Source of the DNA: Haloactinomyces albus
GTDB taxonomy: Bacteria; Actinomycetota; Actinomycetes; Mycobacteriales; Pseudonocardiaceae
Direction of reading: 5' to 3'
DNA length: 64,000 bases
Assembly: GCF_031458135.1 (NCBI RefSeq)
Contig: NZ_JAVDXW010000001.1
Location: forward strand, 3,100,001-3,164,000
Translations under genes and position numbers: made by a program
Notes under the pieces: generated by a model
What the model was told of the DNA's origin: nothing
Databases searched by the model: none
The model's input: the letters and a program-made list of their open reading frames with translations, nothing else
In this document: piece by piece, positions 50,591 to 59,092 of the stretch
Position numbering within the stretch: the stretch's first letter is position 1
Layout of the letters: every line of letters begins with the position of its first letter

Positions 50591-50991
50591 TGACCTCCCG
50601 GGGGAGAGTGCTCGACCGGGTGGTGATCGGCTTCCTGCTGCTCGACGCCGTGCTGTTGGCGGTGCTCGAGCTGCTGTTCCTGCCTTCCTACCTCGGTGAC
50701 ATGCCTTTCCCCAGCACCACGGCGCTGGCGGCGGTGACCACACCGCTGCTGGTCGCACAAGCGGGTAAGCTCTCCCGCCGCCGAGGCGTTGCCGCCGCGC
50801 CGCTGGTGGCATGGTTCGTGACGGTGTTCGTCTTCGGCCTCGCAGGTCCCGGCGGGGACGTGCTGCTGCTTGCCAATGACTGGCGCACGTACCTGTTCCT
50901 CGCCGCCGGGGCGATCCCCGGTGCCCTGATGCTCGGGATTGTGCAGGGACGCCGGGGAGTCGAGCCGGTGCGGCCCCGGGACACGAGGTGA
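50590..50991 (+). CDS. Small four-helix membrane protein, Rv1171-like position (133 aa)
   Basis: Conserved actinobacterial membrane protein next to mshB. Four hydrophobic segments: VVIGFLLLDAVLLAVLELLF, TTALAAVTTPLLVAQAG, APLVAWFVTVFVFGLAG and YLFLAAGAIPGALMLGIVQG. The ATG shares a base with the mshB stop (TGATG), so translation is coupled. Function unknown; gene order matches the mycobacterial mshB neighbourhood. Confidence 0.82.
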   Translation: MTSRGRVLDRVVIGFLLLDAVLLAVLELLFLPSYLGDMPFPSTTALAAVTTPLLVAQAGKLSRRRGVAAAPLVAWFVTVFVFGLAGPGGDVLLLANDWRTYLFLAAGAIPGALMLGIVQGRRGVEPVRPRDTR

Positions 50992-51003
50992 ACGGGAGGC
51001 ACG

Positions 51004-51891
51004 GTGGCCGAGGTACTGACCGACGAGCGCATCGCCGCGGTGCTGCGGCCGTTCGTGCGCGCCACCGCACCGGTTCTGCAGGCTCTGCGAGAGGCCGATC
51101 CACTGCGGCTGCGCCGCCGGTTTCGTGGTGGGGACGAGGTGACCGCGGAACCACCCCCCGAGCCGCAGGAGTTCGATCCCGCCGAAGAGCCTTCCGAGGA
51201 GGAGCATCCCGGTGGGAAAAGTGCCGGCGGGCAGGAGGACCCCGGCGAGCCCGGCAGACTGGACAGGTTGATGCGCAGGCTCGATTCGATGCAGTTGCCC
51301 GGTAGCTCGGCCTGGGATGCGATGACCATCGACCAGCGCTGCGACTGGTGGGCACGGAGGGTGGGCCGGTTTCTCGCGTTACTGGCCGGCCTGCCGAACT
51401 TCGGCGGTGTGATCACATCACGGTTGCCGATCCGCAACGCACTCGGGACGGTCGGTCAGGGACTGGTGTTGTCGGCCATCGCCTCCGAGCACGGCGTGCA
51501 CGATCAGGCCCACCAGGTTCGGCTGATCGCCGAGGTGGTCCTCGACCGTGCTCTTCCGCGCACGGTCGCGGAGGGGACCGGCACGGGTGCGCGAGAGCAC
51601 GATGACGAACGCACCGCCGAGCTCACCGAGGAGCTGGAGGCATCCCGCCGCGAGCACGGGCGCCCGACATCCGCAGCGGTGGCGAATACGGTGTGGCGAA
51701 TGGCACGCACCCTGTGGGAAATCGATTCCGAACTCGACAAGCGACCGCAGGGACGGTTCCACCACGAGGCGATCGGTTCGGTTCCCGTCCTCGGTGTGGT
51801 GGGCGGTTACCTGGGAGAACGTTCGGCACTGCGCCGGGTGGCACGGCATGGCTCGAAGTGGCTTCGCCGCAATCCACCTCCGGCCGTGTGA
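51004..51891 (+). CDS. Conserved hypothetical protein (295 aa)
   Basis: No named domain recognised. GTG at 51004, 12 bp after the membrane protein. N-terminal helices (ERIAAVLRPFVRATAPVLQA), an acidic Pro/Glu linker (EPPPEPQEFDPAEEPSEEEH), then a helical domain (LPGSSAWDAMTIDQRCDWWA, RRVGRFLALLAGLPNFGGVI, VLSAIASEHGVHDQAHQVRL) and a C-terminal GYLGERSALRRVARHGSKWL. Probably co-transcribed with mshB. The hydrophobic central helices could bind the membrane. Confidence 0.7.
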   Translation: MAEVLTDERIAAVLRPFVRATAPVLQALREADPLRLRRRFRGGDEVTAEPPPEPQEFDPAEEPSEEEHPGGKSAGGQEDPGEPGRLDRLMRRLDSMQLPGSSAWDAMTIDQRCDWWARRVGRFLALLAGLPNFGGVITSRLPIRNALGTVGQGLVLSAIASEHGVHDQAHQVRLIAEVVLDRALPRTVAEGTGTGAREHDDERTAELTEELEASRREHGRPTSAAVANTVWRMARTLWEIDSELDKRPQGRFHHEAIGSVPVLGVVGGYLGERSALRRVARHGSKWLRRNPPPAV

Positions 51892-52090
51892 GATTGGCCC
51901 GCCCCGTGTCGGGGTATGACGCGTGTGCCCATGATGTGTCCCGAAGTAGAGTCACGGGAGCCCCGGCCGTGGAGCTTCTCGTGAAGTGGGAGCCACTTAC
52001 GTATCCGGGGTGGTAACGAGGGATACTGTCAGCGACCGTGCCAGGTGATCCTGTGCGCGGAGGACGAACGTTTCTAGCAGGAGAGCAACC

Positions 52091-52411
52091 GTGACCTACG
52101 TGATCGCCGAGCCCTGCGTCGACGTGCTCGACAAGGGCTGCATCGAGGAATGCCCCGTCGACTGCATCTACGAGGGCGGGCGGATGCTCTACATCCACCC
52201 CGATGAGTGCGTCGACTGCGGCGCCTGCGAACCGGTTTGCCCGGTCGAGGCCATCTACTACGAGGACGACGTGCCGGAGGAGTGGGCTGCCTACACGCAG
52301 GCCAATGTGGACTTCTTCGACGACCTCGGATCGCCTGGCGGCGCGGCCAAGGTGGGACGGGTCAACAAGGACGTCGAGCCCGTCACCAGCCTGCCTCCGC
52401 AAGGCGAATGA
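52091..52411 (+). CDS. fdxA: 7Fe/8Fe ferredoxin (106 aa)
   Basis: Low-potential electron carrier with one [3Fe-4S] and one [4Fe-4S] cluster. Ligands lie in [32 protein letters not shown] and [20 protein letters not shown]. Length and the C-terminal [18 protein letters not shown] tail fit actinobacterial FdxA/FdxC. GTG at 52091 after CAGGAGAG. Its stop overlaps the dapC start, an order conserved in mycobacteria. Confidence 0.95.
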   Translation: MTYVIAEPCVDVLDKGCIEECPVDCIYEGGRMLYIHPDECVDCGACEPVCPVEAIYYEDDVPEEWAAYTQANVDFFDDLGSPGGAAKVGRVNKDVEPVTSLPPQGE

Positions 52412-53538
52412 GTCCCGCCGACCACCCGGGCGGTACGGGACCGTCCGGGCGGCGCGGCCCCGATCTGCCGAGCTTCCCCTGGGACTCCCTGTCCGGGTAC
52501 GCATCGGTGGCGCGGGCCCATCCGGAAGGCGTCGTCGACCTCTCGGTCGGGACGCCGGTCGACCCGGTCCCACCCGTGCTGCAGCGGGCGCTGTCCGCTG
52601 CAGCCGATTCCCCCGGCTATCCGGCGACGCACGGCACGGAGCAGCTCCGCGAGGCGGCAGTGGATTCGCTGGATCGCCGCTACGGAATCCGCGGCCTTGC
52701 CGCCGACGCGGTACTGCCGACGCTCGGATCGAAGGAACTCGTGGCCTGGCTGCCGATGTTGCTCGGGGTCCGGCCGGGAGACCTCGTGGCGATCCCGGAC
52801 CTGGCCTACCCGACCTATGAGGTCGGTGCGCGGCTCGCGGGTGCCGAAACCGTGCGACTGAGCCCCGGCCAGGCTCCACCTGCCGGGACCGCACTGGTGT
52901 GGTTGAACTCCCCGTCGAACCCGACCGGCCGTGTCCTGGATGCCGAGCAACTCGCCACGTCGGTGCGCGCGGCCCGCGACGTCGGTGCCGTCGTGGCTTC
53001 CGACGAGTGCTATCTGTCGCTGGGGTGGGAGGCCGAACCCGTCTCCGTACTGCACCCCTCCGTATGCGGAGACTCCTTCGAGGGTCTGCTCGCGGTGCAC
53101 TCGCTGTCGAAGTCCTCGAACTTCGCCGGATACCGCGCAGGTCTGGTCACCGGTGATTCCGAATTGGTGCGTGGCCTCCTGGAACTGCGCAAGCACGCCG
53201 GGATGATCGTGCCGCGCCCGGTGCAGGAGGCGATGACCGTCGCTTTCCGTGATGACGACCACGTGCGCGTGCAGCGTGATCTCTACGCCTCGCGACGCGC
53301 GGTGCTGTGGCCGGAACTGGAACGGGCGGGCTTCACCGTCGAGCACTCGCGCGGTGGGCTCTACCTGTGGGCGACGCGCGGGGAGGACGCGTGGCAGACG
53401 GTGGACTGGCTGGCACAGCGCGGCATCCTCGCCGCTCCCGGCACCTTCTACGGACCCGGTGGTGGCGAGCACGTGCGTATCGGGCTCACCGCCACCGACG
53501 AGCGGGTCGACGCCGCCGCGAAGCGCCTCGCCGAGTGA
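52408..53538 (+). CDS. dapC: Succinyldiaminopimelate transaminase DapC (376 aa)
   Basis: PLP-dependent fold-type-I aminotransferase making N-succinyl-LL-DAP in lysine/peptidoglycan synthesis. PLP Lys lies in [20 protein letters not shown]; also [20 protein letters not shown] (Asn), [15 protein letters not shown] (Asp/Tyr) and [15 protein letters not shown] (Arg). ATG at 52408 overlaps the fdxA stop. A DapC-like name is supported by the ferredoxin-dapC order and the nearby dapD and dapE. Confidence 0.94.
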   Translation: MSPADHPGGTGPSGRRGPDLPSFPWDSLSGYASVARAHPEGVVDLSVGTPVDPVPPVLQRALSAAADSPGYPATHGTEQLREAAVDSLDRRYGIRGLAADAVLPTLGSKELVAWLPMLLGVRPGDLVAIPDLAYPTYEVGARLAGAETVRLSPGQAPPAGTALVWLNSPSNPTGRVLDAEQLATSVRAARDVGAVVASDECYLSLGWEAEPVSVLHPSVCGDSFEGLLAVHSLSKSSNFAGYRAGLVTGDSELVRGLLELRKHAGMIVPRPVQEAMTVAFRDDDHVRVQRDLYASRRAVLWPELERAGFTVEHSRGGLYLWATRGEDAWQTVDWLAQRGILAAPGTFYGPGGGEHVRIGLTATDERVDAAAKRLAE

Positions 53539-53602
53539 CGTCCGCTCGCGGCGTCGGTCGGTTTCGTGCGAAGTCGGCAACGATCGTGCCGAACCCGGCA
53601 CC

Positions 53603-53645
53603 GTGGGGCGCTTCCGCCCGCCTTTGTCCGGTGGAGGCGCCCCAC
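53603..53645. terminator. Hairpin between convergent dapC and dapD
   Basis: GTGGGGCGC (53603-53611) pairs with GCGCCCCAC (53637-53645) around a 25-nt loop, between the two convergent gene ends. Loop size is large, so this is a moderate call. Confidence 0.55.
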
Positions 53646-53658
53646 GTTCCGGAGTGAC

Positions 53659-54663
53659 TCAGTCGTTGGCGTGCAGTGCGGCGTTGAGTTCGACCTTGCC
53701 GCCGGTGCGGGGCACGACCTCGACGGCGCCCGTGGTGGAGTTACGACGGAACAGCAGACCGTCGTTCCCGGAGACCTCGGAGGCCTTGGTCAGGGTTCCG
53801 TCCGGAAGGGTGATCTTGGTGCCTGCCGTGACGTACAGGCCCGCCTCCACGACGCAGTCGTCACCGAGGGAGATGCCCACGCCGCCGTTGGAGCCGATCA
53901 GGCAGCGTTGACCCACCGAGATGACCTCCTTGCCGCCGCCGGAGAGCGTCCCCATGATCGACGCGCCACCGCCGACGTCGGAACCGTCCCCGATGACCAC
54001 CCCGGCCGAGATACGTCCCTCGACCATCGAGGCACCCAGAGTGCCCGCGTTGAAGTTGATGAAACCCTCGTGCATGACGGTGGTTCCGCCGGCCAGGTGG
54101 GCACCGAGCCGCGCCCGGTCGGCATCGCCGATCCGGACTCCGGAGGGAATGACGTAATCGACCATCCGGGGGAACTTGTCGATGCTGTAGACGGTGACCG
54201 CCCCGCGTGCCCGCAGCCGTAGGCGGGTCGCCTCGAAGCCCTCCACCGGGCAGGGGCCGTGATTGGTCCACACGACATTGGACAGCAGACCGAAGATGCC
54301 TTCGAGGTTCTGCCCGTGCGGGCGCACCAGGCGGTGCGACAGCAGGTGCAGCCGCAGGTAGACCTCGTGCGTGTCGGCCGGTGCATCGGACAAGCGAGCC
54401 ACGCCGGTGCGCACCGCGACCACCTCGACGCCGCGGGCATCGTCTCGGCCGAGCAGGTCGGCGCTCGCGGAACCGAGCGTGTCGGAGACCTCCTGCGGGG
54501 ACAGCCGGGTGCTACCGACCTGGTCGGGATCACCCAGCTTGACGATGGGGAACCAGGTGTCCAGCACCGTGCCGTCGTCGGTGACAGTGGCCAGGCCCAC
54601 ACCGTGGGCGCCCGTGGCCTGTGGGTCGGGATTCTGCGGGCTGGTCGTGGACGCGCTGTTCAT
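53659..54663 (-). CDS. dapD: Tetrahydrodipicolinate N-succinyltransferase DapD (334 aa)
   Basis: Transfers succinate from succinyl-CoA to tetrahydrodipicolinate. N-terminal domain with [20 protein letters not shown]; left-handed beta-helix hexapeptide repeats ([60 protein letters not shown]), including the [14 protein letters not shown] loop of the actinobacterial DapD type. ATG at 54663 lies back to back with dapE (105 bp apart). Confidence 0.95.
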   Translation of the reverse strand: MNSASTTSPQNPDPQATGAHGVGLATVTDDGTVLDTWFPIVKLGDPDQVGSTRLSPQEVSDTLGSASADLLGRDDARGVEVVAVRTGVARLSDAPADTHEVYLRLHLLSHRLVRPHGQNLEGIFGLLSNVVWTNHGPCPVEGFEATRLRLRARGAVTVYSIDKFPRMVDYVIPSGVRIGDADRARLGAHLAGGTTVMHEGFINFNAGTLGASMVEGRISAGVVIGDGSDVGGGASIMGTLSGGGKEVISVGQRCLIGSNGGVGISLGDDCVVEAGLYVTAGTKITLPDGTLTKASEVSGNDGLLFRRNSTTGAVEVVPRTGGKVELNAALHAND

Positions 54664-54767
54664 GGTTGAAAACAGTAATCGGTGCAGGTGGCCGAAGCCC
54701 GTGCAGGGTGAGGTCGTGGCCGGTGGGAACGCAGGCCGCCGCGGGCGGGCGGGTATCCTGCGCAACC

Positions 54768-55844
54768 GTGACCGCACGCTTGGATCTCACCGCCGACCCT
54801 GTCGAATTGACCGCCGCGCTGGTGGATGTTCCCAGTGTTTCCGGTGAGGAGACCGATCTCGCCGACGCGGTGGAGCAGGCCCTGCGAACGCAGGCTCCAC
54901 ACCTGGACGTGGTGCGCAACGGCGATGCGGTGCTGGCTCGGACGAACCGGGGGTGCGACTCCCGCGTCGTGCTCGCCGGGCACCTGGACACCGTGCCGAT
55001 CAACGGAAATCTTCCGCTGCATCGCACCGGCACCGGCGACGAGGAGGTGCTGCACGGCTGCGGCACGGTGGACATGAAGGGTGGAGTCGCGGTGATGCTG
55101 CACATCGCCGCGGCATTGACCGAACCGCGTCACGACCTGACTTTCGTGTTCTACGACTGTGAGGAGATCGCTGCCGAGTACAACGGACTCAACCGCATCG
55201 AGCGGGAACTGCCCGACTGGTTGGCGGGAGATCTGGCCGTGGTGGGCGAGCCGTCGAACGCCTCGATCGAGGCGGGCTGCCAGGGCACCCTCAGGGTCGA
55301 GGTGCGTACGCAGGGACGTCGTGCGCACACTGCCCGTGCGTGGATGGGTGAGAATGCCATCCACGCGGCCGAGCCGGTGTTGCGGCGGCTCACCGAGTAC
55401 ACGCCCCGGCAGCCCGAGATCGACGGGATGCACTTTCACGAGGGGCTCCAGGCGGTGCGTGTGGAAGGCGGCATTGCGGGCAACGTCGTCCCGGACGCCT
55501 GCGTGGTGACGGTCAATCACCGCTTCGCGCCGGACACGTCGCTCGCCGCCGCCGAGGAACACGTGCGGGAGGTGTTCGACGGATTCGACGTCACCGTCGT
55601 GGACGCCTCGCAGGGGGCCCTGCCCGGGTTGACCGAGCCCGCCACCGCCGAGCTGGTGCGTGCCGCGGGTGGAGAGCCGGTGGCCAAGCTGGGATGGACG
55701 GATGTCGCCCGCTTCGCCAAGCGAGGTCTGCCCGCCGTGAACTTCGGCCCCGGCTCGCCGACCCTTGCCCACACCCGGGAGGAGAACGTCGCGACGAGCG
55801 ACATCCGACACTGCGCGGATGTACTACGGCGATTCCTGAGCTGA
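54768..55844 (+). CDS. dapE: Succinyl-diaminopimelate desuccinylase DapE (358 aa)
   Basis: Di-zinc M20-family amidase releasing LL-DAP and succinate. Zinc/catalytic motifs [14 protein letters not shown] (His, Asp), [35 protein letters not shown] (Glu pair), [16 protein letters not shown] and the C-terminal [20 protein letters not shown] (His). GTG at 54768 has TATCCT (54754-54759) 8 nt upstream, indicating a leaderless mRNA. Confidence 0.95.
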   Translation: MTARLDLTADPVELTAALVDVPSVSGEETDLADAVEQALRTQAPHLDVVRNGDAVLARTNRGCDSRVVLAGHLDTVPINGNLPLHRTGTGDEEVLHGCGTVDMKGGVAVMLHIAAALTEPRHDLTFVFYDCEEIAAEYNGLNRIERELPDWLAGDLAVVGEPSNASIEAGCQGTLRVEVRTQGRRAHTARAWMGENAIHAAEPVLRRLTEYTPRQPEIDGMHFHEGLQAVRVEGGIAGNVVPDACVVTVNHRFAPDTSLAAAEEHVREVFDGFDVTVVDASQGALPGLTEPATAELVRAAGGEPVAKLGWTDVARFAKRGLPAVNFGPGSPTLAHTREENVATSDIRHCADVLRRFLS

Positions 55845-55851
55845 GCGGGAC

Positions 55852-56796
55852 TCAGATCACTTCCCGGGAAGTGGTCGGGGGCGGCAGCGCCGGGTCGAGG
55901 GGAGCGTCGGCGGGTTTCCGCGGTTCGGGTGCCGTTGCGGCGTCCGGCGTGACCCGAAGGTCCGCCCCGTCCGTATGCTGCCCGTCCGCGCTCGATGCCG
56001 ACTGCGCCTGCTGCTCCGGGGCACGCTGTTCCCCGTGCTGCCCGTCCCGGGCCTGCTCGACGAAGCGCAGCAATTCGACGGGGAACGGCAGGACGAGCGT
56101 GGAGTTCTTCTCCGCTGCCACCTCCACCACGGTCTCCAGCAGCCGCAGTTGCAGCGCGGACGGAGTGTCGGCCATGACGGTGGCGGCCTCGGACAGCTTG
56201 CGGGAGGCCTGGAACTCGCCGTCGGCGGAGATGATGCGCGAGCGCCTCTCCCGTTCGGCCTCGGCCTGGCGGGCGATCGAGCGCTTCATCGTTTCCGGCA
56301 GCGAGACGTCCTTGATCTCCACTCGGTCGATGTGCACGCCCCAGTTCAGTGCGGGACTGTCGATCATCAGCTCCAGGCCCTGGTTGAGCTTCTCCCGGTC
56401 CGACAACAGGTCGTCGAGATCGCTCTTGCCGATGATGGAGCGCAGCGAGGACTGGGCGACCTGTCCCATCGCGAACAGGTAGTCCTCGACATTGATCACC
56501 GCACGGATGGGGTCGGTGACGTTGAAGTAGACGACGGCATCGACCCGCACGGTCACGTTATCCCGGGTGATGCCCTCCTGGGCGGGCACGGGCATCGTGA
56601 CGATCTGCATGGTGACTTTGCGGAGACGATCGATCCCGGGAACGATCAGCGTCAGTCCCGGGCCCCGTACCTGCTGCTGGAGGCGACCGAATCGTAGGAC
56701 GACTCCGCGCTCGTACTGTTTGATGACCTTCACACTGGCCGCGGCGGCAAGCACGCCGAGGACGAGAACCACGATCAGTACGTTGATGAGAATCAT
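55852..56796 (-). CDS. SPFH/Band-7 (slipin-like) membrane protein (314 aa)
   Basis: Organises membrane microdomains or protease regulation. One N-terminal helix (ILINVLIVVLVLGVLAAAAS), then the SPFH domain VKVIKQYERGVVLRFGRLQQ, GPGLTLIVPGIDRLRKVTMQ, TVRVDAVVYFNVTDPIRAVI, LRSIIGKSDLDDLLSDREKL and the helical stalk LPETMKRSIARQAEAERERR. The C-terminal 65 residues are disordered Gln/Ala/Pro. ATG at 56796 with GGGAG. Converges with dapE with only 7 bp between. Confidence 0.93.
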   Translation of the reverse strand: MILINVLIVVLVLGVLAAAASVKVIKQYERGVVLRFGRLQQQVRGPGLTLIVPGIDRLRKVTMQIVTMPVPAQEGITRDNVTVRVDAVVYFNVTDPIRAVINVEDYLFAMGQVAQSSLRSIIGKSDLDDLLSDREKLNQGLELMIDSPALNWGVHIDRVEIKDVSLPETMKRSIARQAEAERERRSRIISADGEFQASRKLSEAATVMADTPSALQLRLLETVVEVAAEKNSTLVLPFPVELLRFVEQARDGQHGEQRAPEQQAQSASSADGQHTDGADLRVTPDAATAPEPRKPADAPLDPALPPPTTSREVI

Positions 56797-57131
56797 GCCG
56801 GACTCCCGGGGCCGATGGTGTTCGTGCCCGACGACCGGTCGCCGACTGCAAGCCACTGCGTAGATCACATACGATCTGCGGGTGGGTCCTGCCGCGCCCG
56901 TCGTTTGACGGGCCTGTCGCTTGACGGGCCTGTCGGCAACACCCGATCCTTACTCGTATGGTACGCCGCGAACGCCCGAAATGAAGTCCTTCCGACCAGC
57001 ATTTTCATCGGCCATTGACGGTGCGGATGCTCGGCCGGTGGGGTTCCATACTCGGCATCGTCGACGGATGGGTACTGCGCGGAGCCGGGCGGCTCATTCG
57101 AGGTTCACCCGGGCTGCCTACGCTCATCGGC
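56797..57131. other. Divergent promoter region with 16-bp-period repeat
   Basis: TTGACGGGCCTGTCG occurs at 56905-56919 and again at 56921-56935. TACGCT (57119-57124) lies 7 nt before the start of the LOG gene, suggesting a leaderless transcript. No coding sequence is convincing in this 335-bp gap. Confidence 0.6.
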
Positions 57132-57971
57132 ATGACGATCGAAGGGCCCGGGGACTCCTTGTACAGCACCGAGGACGACGGTGGCGAGAACGGCGAGGAC
57201 ACCGGCAATACCGGAAACGGAAGTGACCATTCGCCCGAGAAACGGCGCGGTCCGGTGGTGCTGCGCCGGTCCAGGCTGCAGGAACCGACCACGACCGACC
57301 AGCGGCTCCTCGACTCGCGTGGACCCTCGGACTGGGTGCACACGGATCCATGGCGGGTGCTGCGGATCCAGGCGGAGTTCGTCGAGGGATTCGGTGCGCT
57401 GGCAGAGGTCCCGCGCGCGACCACGGTGTTCGGTTCCGCACGGACCTCGCGTGAGCATCCCGAGTACCAGGCCGGGCTCGAGCTGGGGGCGGCGCTGGCC
57501 GGGATCGGCTGTGCCGCGATCACCGGTGGTGGGCCGGGTACGATGGAAGCGGTCAATCGGGGTGCTTCCGAGGCCGGTGGCCTGTCGATCGGGCTGGGTA
57601 TCGAGTTGCCGTTCGAGCAGGGACTCAATCCCTGGGTCGATCTCGGCGTCAACTTCCGCTACTTCTTCACGCGCAAGACGATGTTCGTCAAGTACGCGCA
57701 GGCGTTCGTCTGCTTGCCGGGCGGCTTCGGCACGATGGACGAGCTGTTCGAGTCGCTCACTCTCGTGCAGACCAAGAAGGTCACGAAGTTCCCCGTGGTG
57801 ATGTTCGGCCGGTCCTACTGGCAAGGGCTGTACGACTGGATACGGGACACGATGTACGGGACGGGCAAGATCGGGGAGAAGGATCTGGCTCTGCTGCATC
57901 TGACCGACGATTTGGAGGACGCCGTGCGCGTCGTGGAGGAGGCATACCAGGCATGGGAGGACACGCACTGA
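57132..57971 (+). CDS. LOG-family protein (TIGR00730-type nucleotide phosphoribohydrolase) (279 aa)
   Basis: Rossmann-like hydrolase related to cytokinin-activating LOG enzymes, which cleave nucleoside 5'-monophosphates to base and ribose phosphate. Motifs ATTVFGSARTSREHPEYQAG, AAITGGGPGTMEAVNRGASE, VCLPGGFGTMDELFESLTLV (GGxGTxxE) and YFFTRKTMFVKYAQAFV. The acidic N-terminal 60 residues are extra. ATG at 57132. Overlaps a second LOG gene. Confidence 0.9.
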   Translation: MTIEGPGDSLYSTEDDGGENGEDTGNTGNGSDHSPEKRRGPVVLRRSRLQEPTTTDQRLLDSRGPSDWVHTDPWRVLRIQAEFVEGFGALAEVPRATTVFGSARTSREHPEYQAGLELGAALAGIGCAAITGGGPGTMEAVNRGASEAGGLSIGLGIELPFEQGLNPWVDLGVNFRYFFTRKTMFVKYAQAFVCLPGGFGTMDELFESLTLVQTKKVTKFPVVMFGRSYWQGLYDWIRDTMYGTGKIGEKDLALLHLTDDLEDAVRVVEEAYQAWEDTH

Positions 57972-58585
57972 GCAGCCCGGAAGCAGCGAGCCCGGAAGCA
58001 GCGAGCCCGGAAGCAGCGAGCTCTGAAGCGGCGAGCCCGGAGGCCGGATGGCAGGTTTCGGTCTGTGTCTACTGCGCGTCGCGTCCTGTCGACGAGCGTT
58101 ACGTGCACCTGGCAGGGGAGGTCGGTGCGTCCATCGCCAAGCGGGGTTGGACGCTGGTTTCCGGTGGTGGCCGGGTGTCGATGATGGGGGAGGTCGCCCG
58201 ATCGGCTCGCTCCGGTGGGGCGCGCACGGTCGGGGTCATACCGCGCGAACTCGTCGACCGGGAGGTGGCCGATACCGAGGCGGACGAACTGCTGGTCGTG
58301 GACACCATGCGCGAGCGCAAGGGGTTGATGGACGCCCATGCCACGGCTTTTCTGGCGCTGCCCGGCGGTATCGGAACTTGCGAGGAGCTGTTCGAGGTGT
58401 GGACCTCCCGCTACATCGGTATGCACGACAAGCCGGTGGTGATACTCGATCCGGACGGCCACTACCGGGGGCTGCTGGATTGGGTGCGCGAGCTGGTCGG
58501 CAGCGGTTTCGCTTCCCAGCGCAGTCTCGATGCGCTGACCGTGGTCACCGATGTCGAGGCCGCCCTCGATGCCTGCGCGGGGTGA
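57953..58585 (+). CDS. Second LOG-family protein with repeat-built N-terminus (210 aa)
   Basis: Same enzyme family as the preceding gene but a different branch: VCVYCASRPVDERYVHLAGE, LVSGGGRVSMMGEVARSARS (PGGGRxxxMG), FLALPGGIGTCEELFEVWTS. The ATG at 57953 overlaps the previous gene by 19 nt. Its first 30 residues are a run of PEAAS units encoded by a 15-bp tandem repeat, likely a disordered tail. Two LOG paralogues in tandem are typical of this actinobacterial neighbourhood. Confidence 0.88.
   Translation: MGGHALSSPEAASPEAASPEAASSEAASPEAGWQVSVCVYCASRPVDERYVHLAGEVGASIAKRGWTLVSGGGRVSMMGEVARSARSGGARTVGVIPRELVDREVADTEADELLVVDTMRERKGLMDAHATAFLALPGGIGTCEELFEVWTSRYIGMHDKPVVILDPDGHYRGLLDWVRELVGSGFASQRSLDALTVVTDVEAALDACAG
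57974..58048 (+). repeat. 15-bp tandem repeat inside LOG gene, five units
   Basis: AGCCCGGAAGCAGCG units at 57974-57988, 57989-58003, 58004-58018, a variant at 58019-58033 and a degenerate fifth at 58034-58048. The first three are identical, so copy number can change by slippage without breaking the frame. Confidence 0.92.
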
Positions 58586-58689
58586 GGCGGAGCTGCCCGG
58601 AGATACCGATTTCCTGGCTGAGGCATGAACTACCTCCTCGACGCCCATGTCGCTTCCGAGTTGCCTCGGCGTTCCCCGAACCGGTTCCT

Positions 58690-58716
58690 GTGAGCGCTGG
58701 TCCGCCCAGCGCTCAC
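58690..58716. terminator. 11-bp stem hairpin between convergent genes
   Basis: GTGAGCGCTGG (58690-58700) pairs with CCAGCGCTCAC (58706-58716) around a 5-nt loop, just before the minus-strand gene end at 58721 and after the LOG gene. Confidence 0.82.
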
Positions 58717-58720
58717 AAGG

Positions 58721-59092
58721 TCAGAACAGGCTGCTGATCAGGCTCGCGATCGAAGCCACCGAGCCTATCGTGCCCACCGTCTCGAGCATCGGTTCCAGCC
58801 GCGACCAGCGGTTTTTGATGTGCTCTGCGTTCGGTTGCTCGTCTTCCAGTAGCTCGGAGAGTTCTTCGGTCCGCCAGCGGGCTTCGCCACCGTCGAGGTT
58901 CGATTCCGGTTCGGCGTGCAGAGTTCGTACGAGCTGCCGCACGAGGTGCCGAAGTTGCTCCAGGTCCTCCTGGTGGGGGTTTCCGGAACCGAACACCTGC
59001 TCGGCATGTGCTTTCGAGCGGGAACCCCAGCTGTGTGCACCGACGAAACTTCCGCCACTGATGTTGATCCGTTGTTTCTCGTCGTCACTCAT
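58721..59092 (-). CDS. Small protein with N-terminal GGSFVGAHSWGS motif and hydrophobic C-terminus (123 aa)
   Basis: Start ATG 59092 overlaps the stop of the larger membrane protein (ATGA), so it is translationally coupled to it. Residues about 9-22 (INISGGSFVGAHSWGSRSK) match the C-terminal motif of that protein; the coding DNA is identical for 28 bp. The middle is helical and charged (EDLEQLRHLVRQLVRTLHAE, ELSELLEDEQPNAEHIKNRW). The last 20 residues (LETVGTIGSVASIASLISSL) are hydrophobic and Gly/Ser-rich, like a membrane-active helix. No known family. See findings. Confidence 0.8.
   Translation of the reverse strand: MSDDEKQRINISGGSFVGAHSWGSRSKAHAEQVFGSGNPHQEDLEQLRHLVRQLVRTLHAEPESNLDGGEARWRTEELSELLEDEQPNAEHIKNRWSRLEPMLETVGTIGSVASIASLISSLF

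Noticed and set aside
47711-51355. Very long minus-strand frame of over 1,200 codons opposite lpqW and mshB
   Set aside because: Such long antisense frames arise from GC-rich codon bias; both plus-strand genes have full family motifs.
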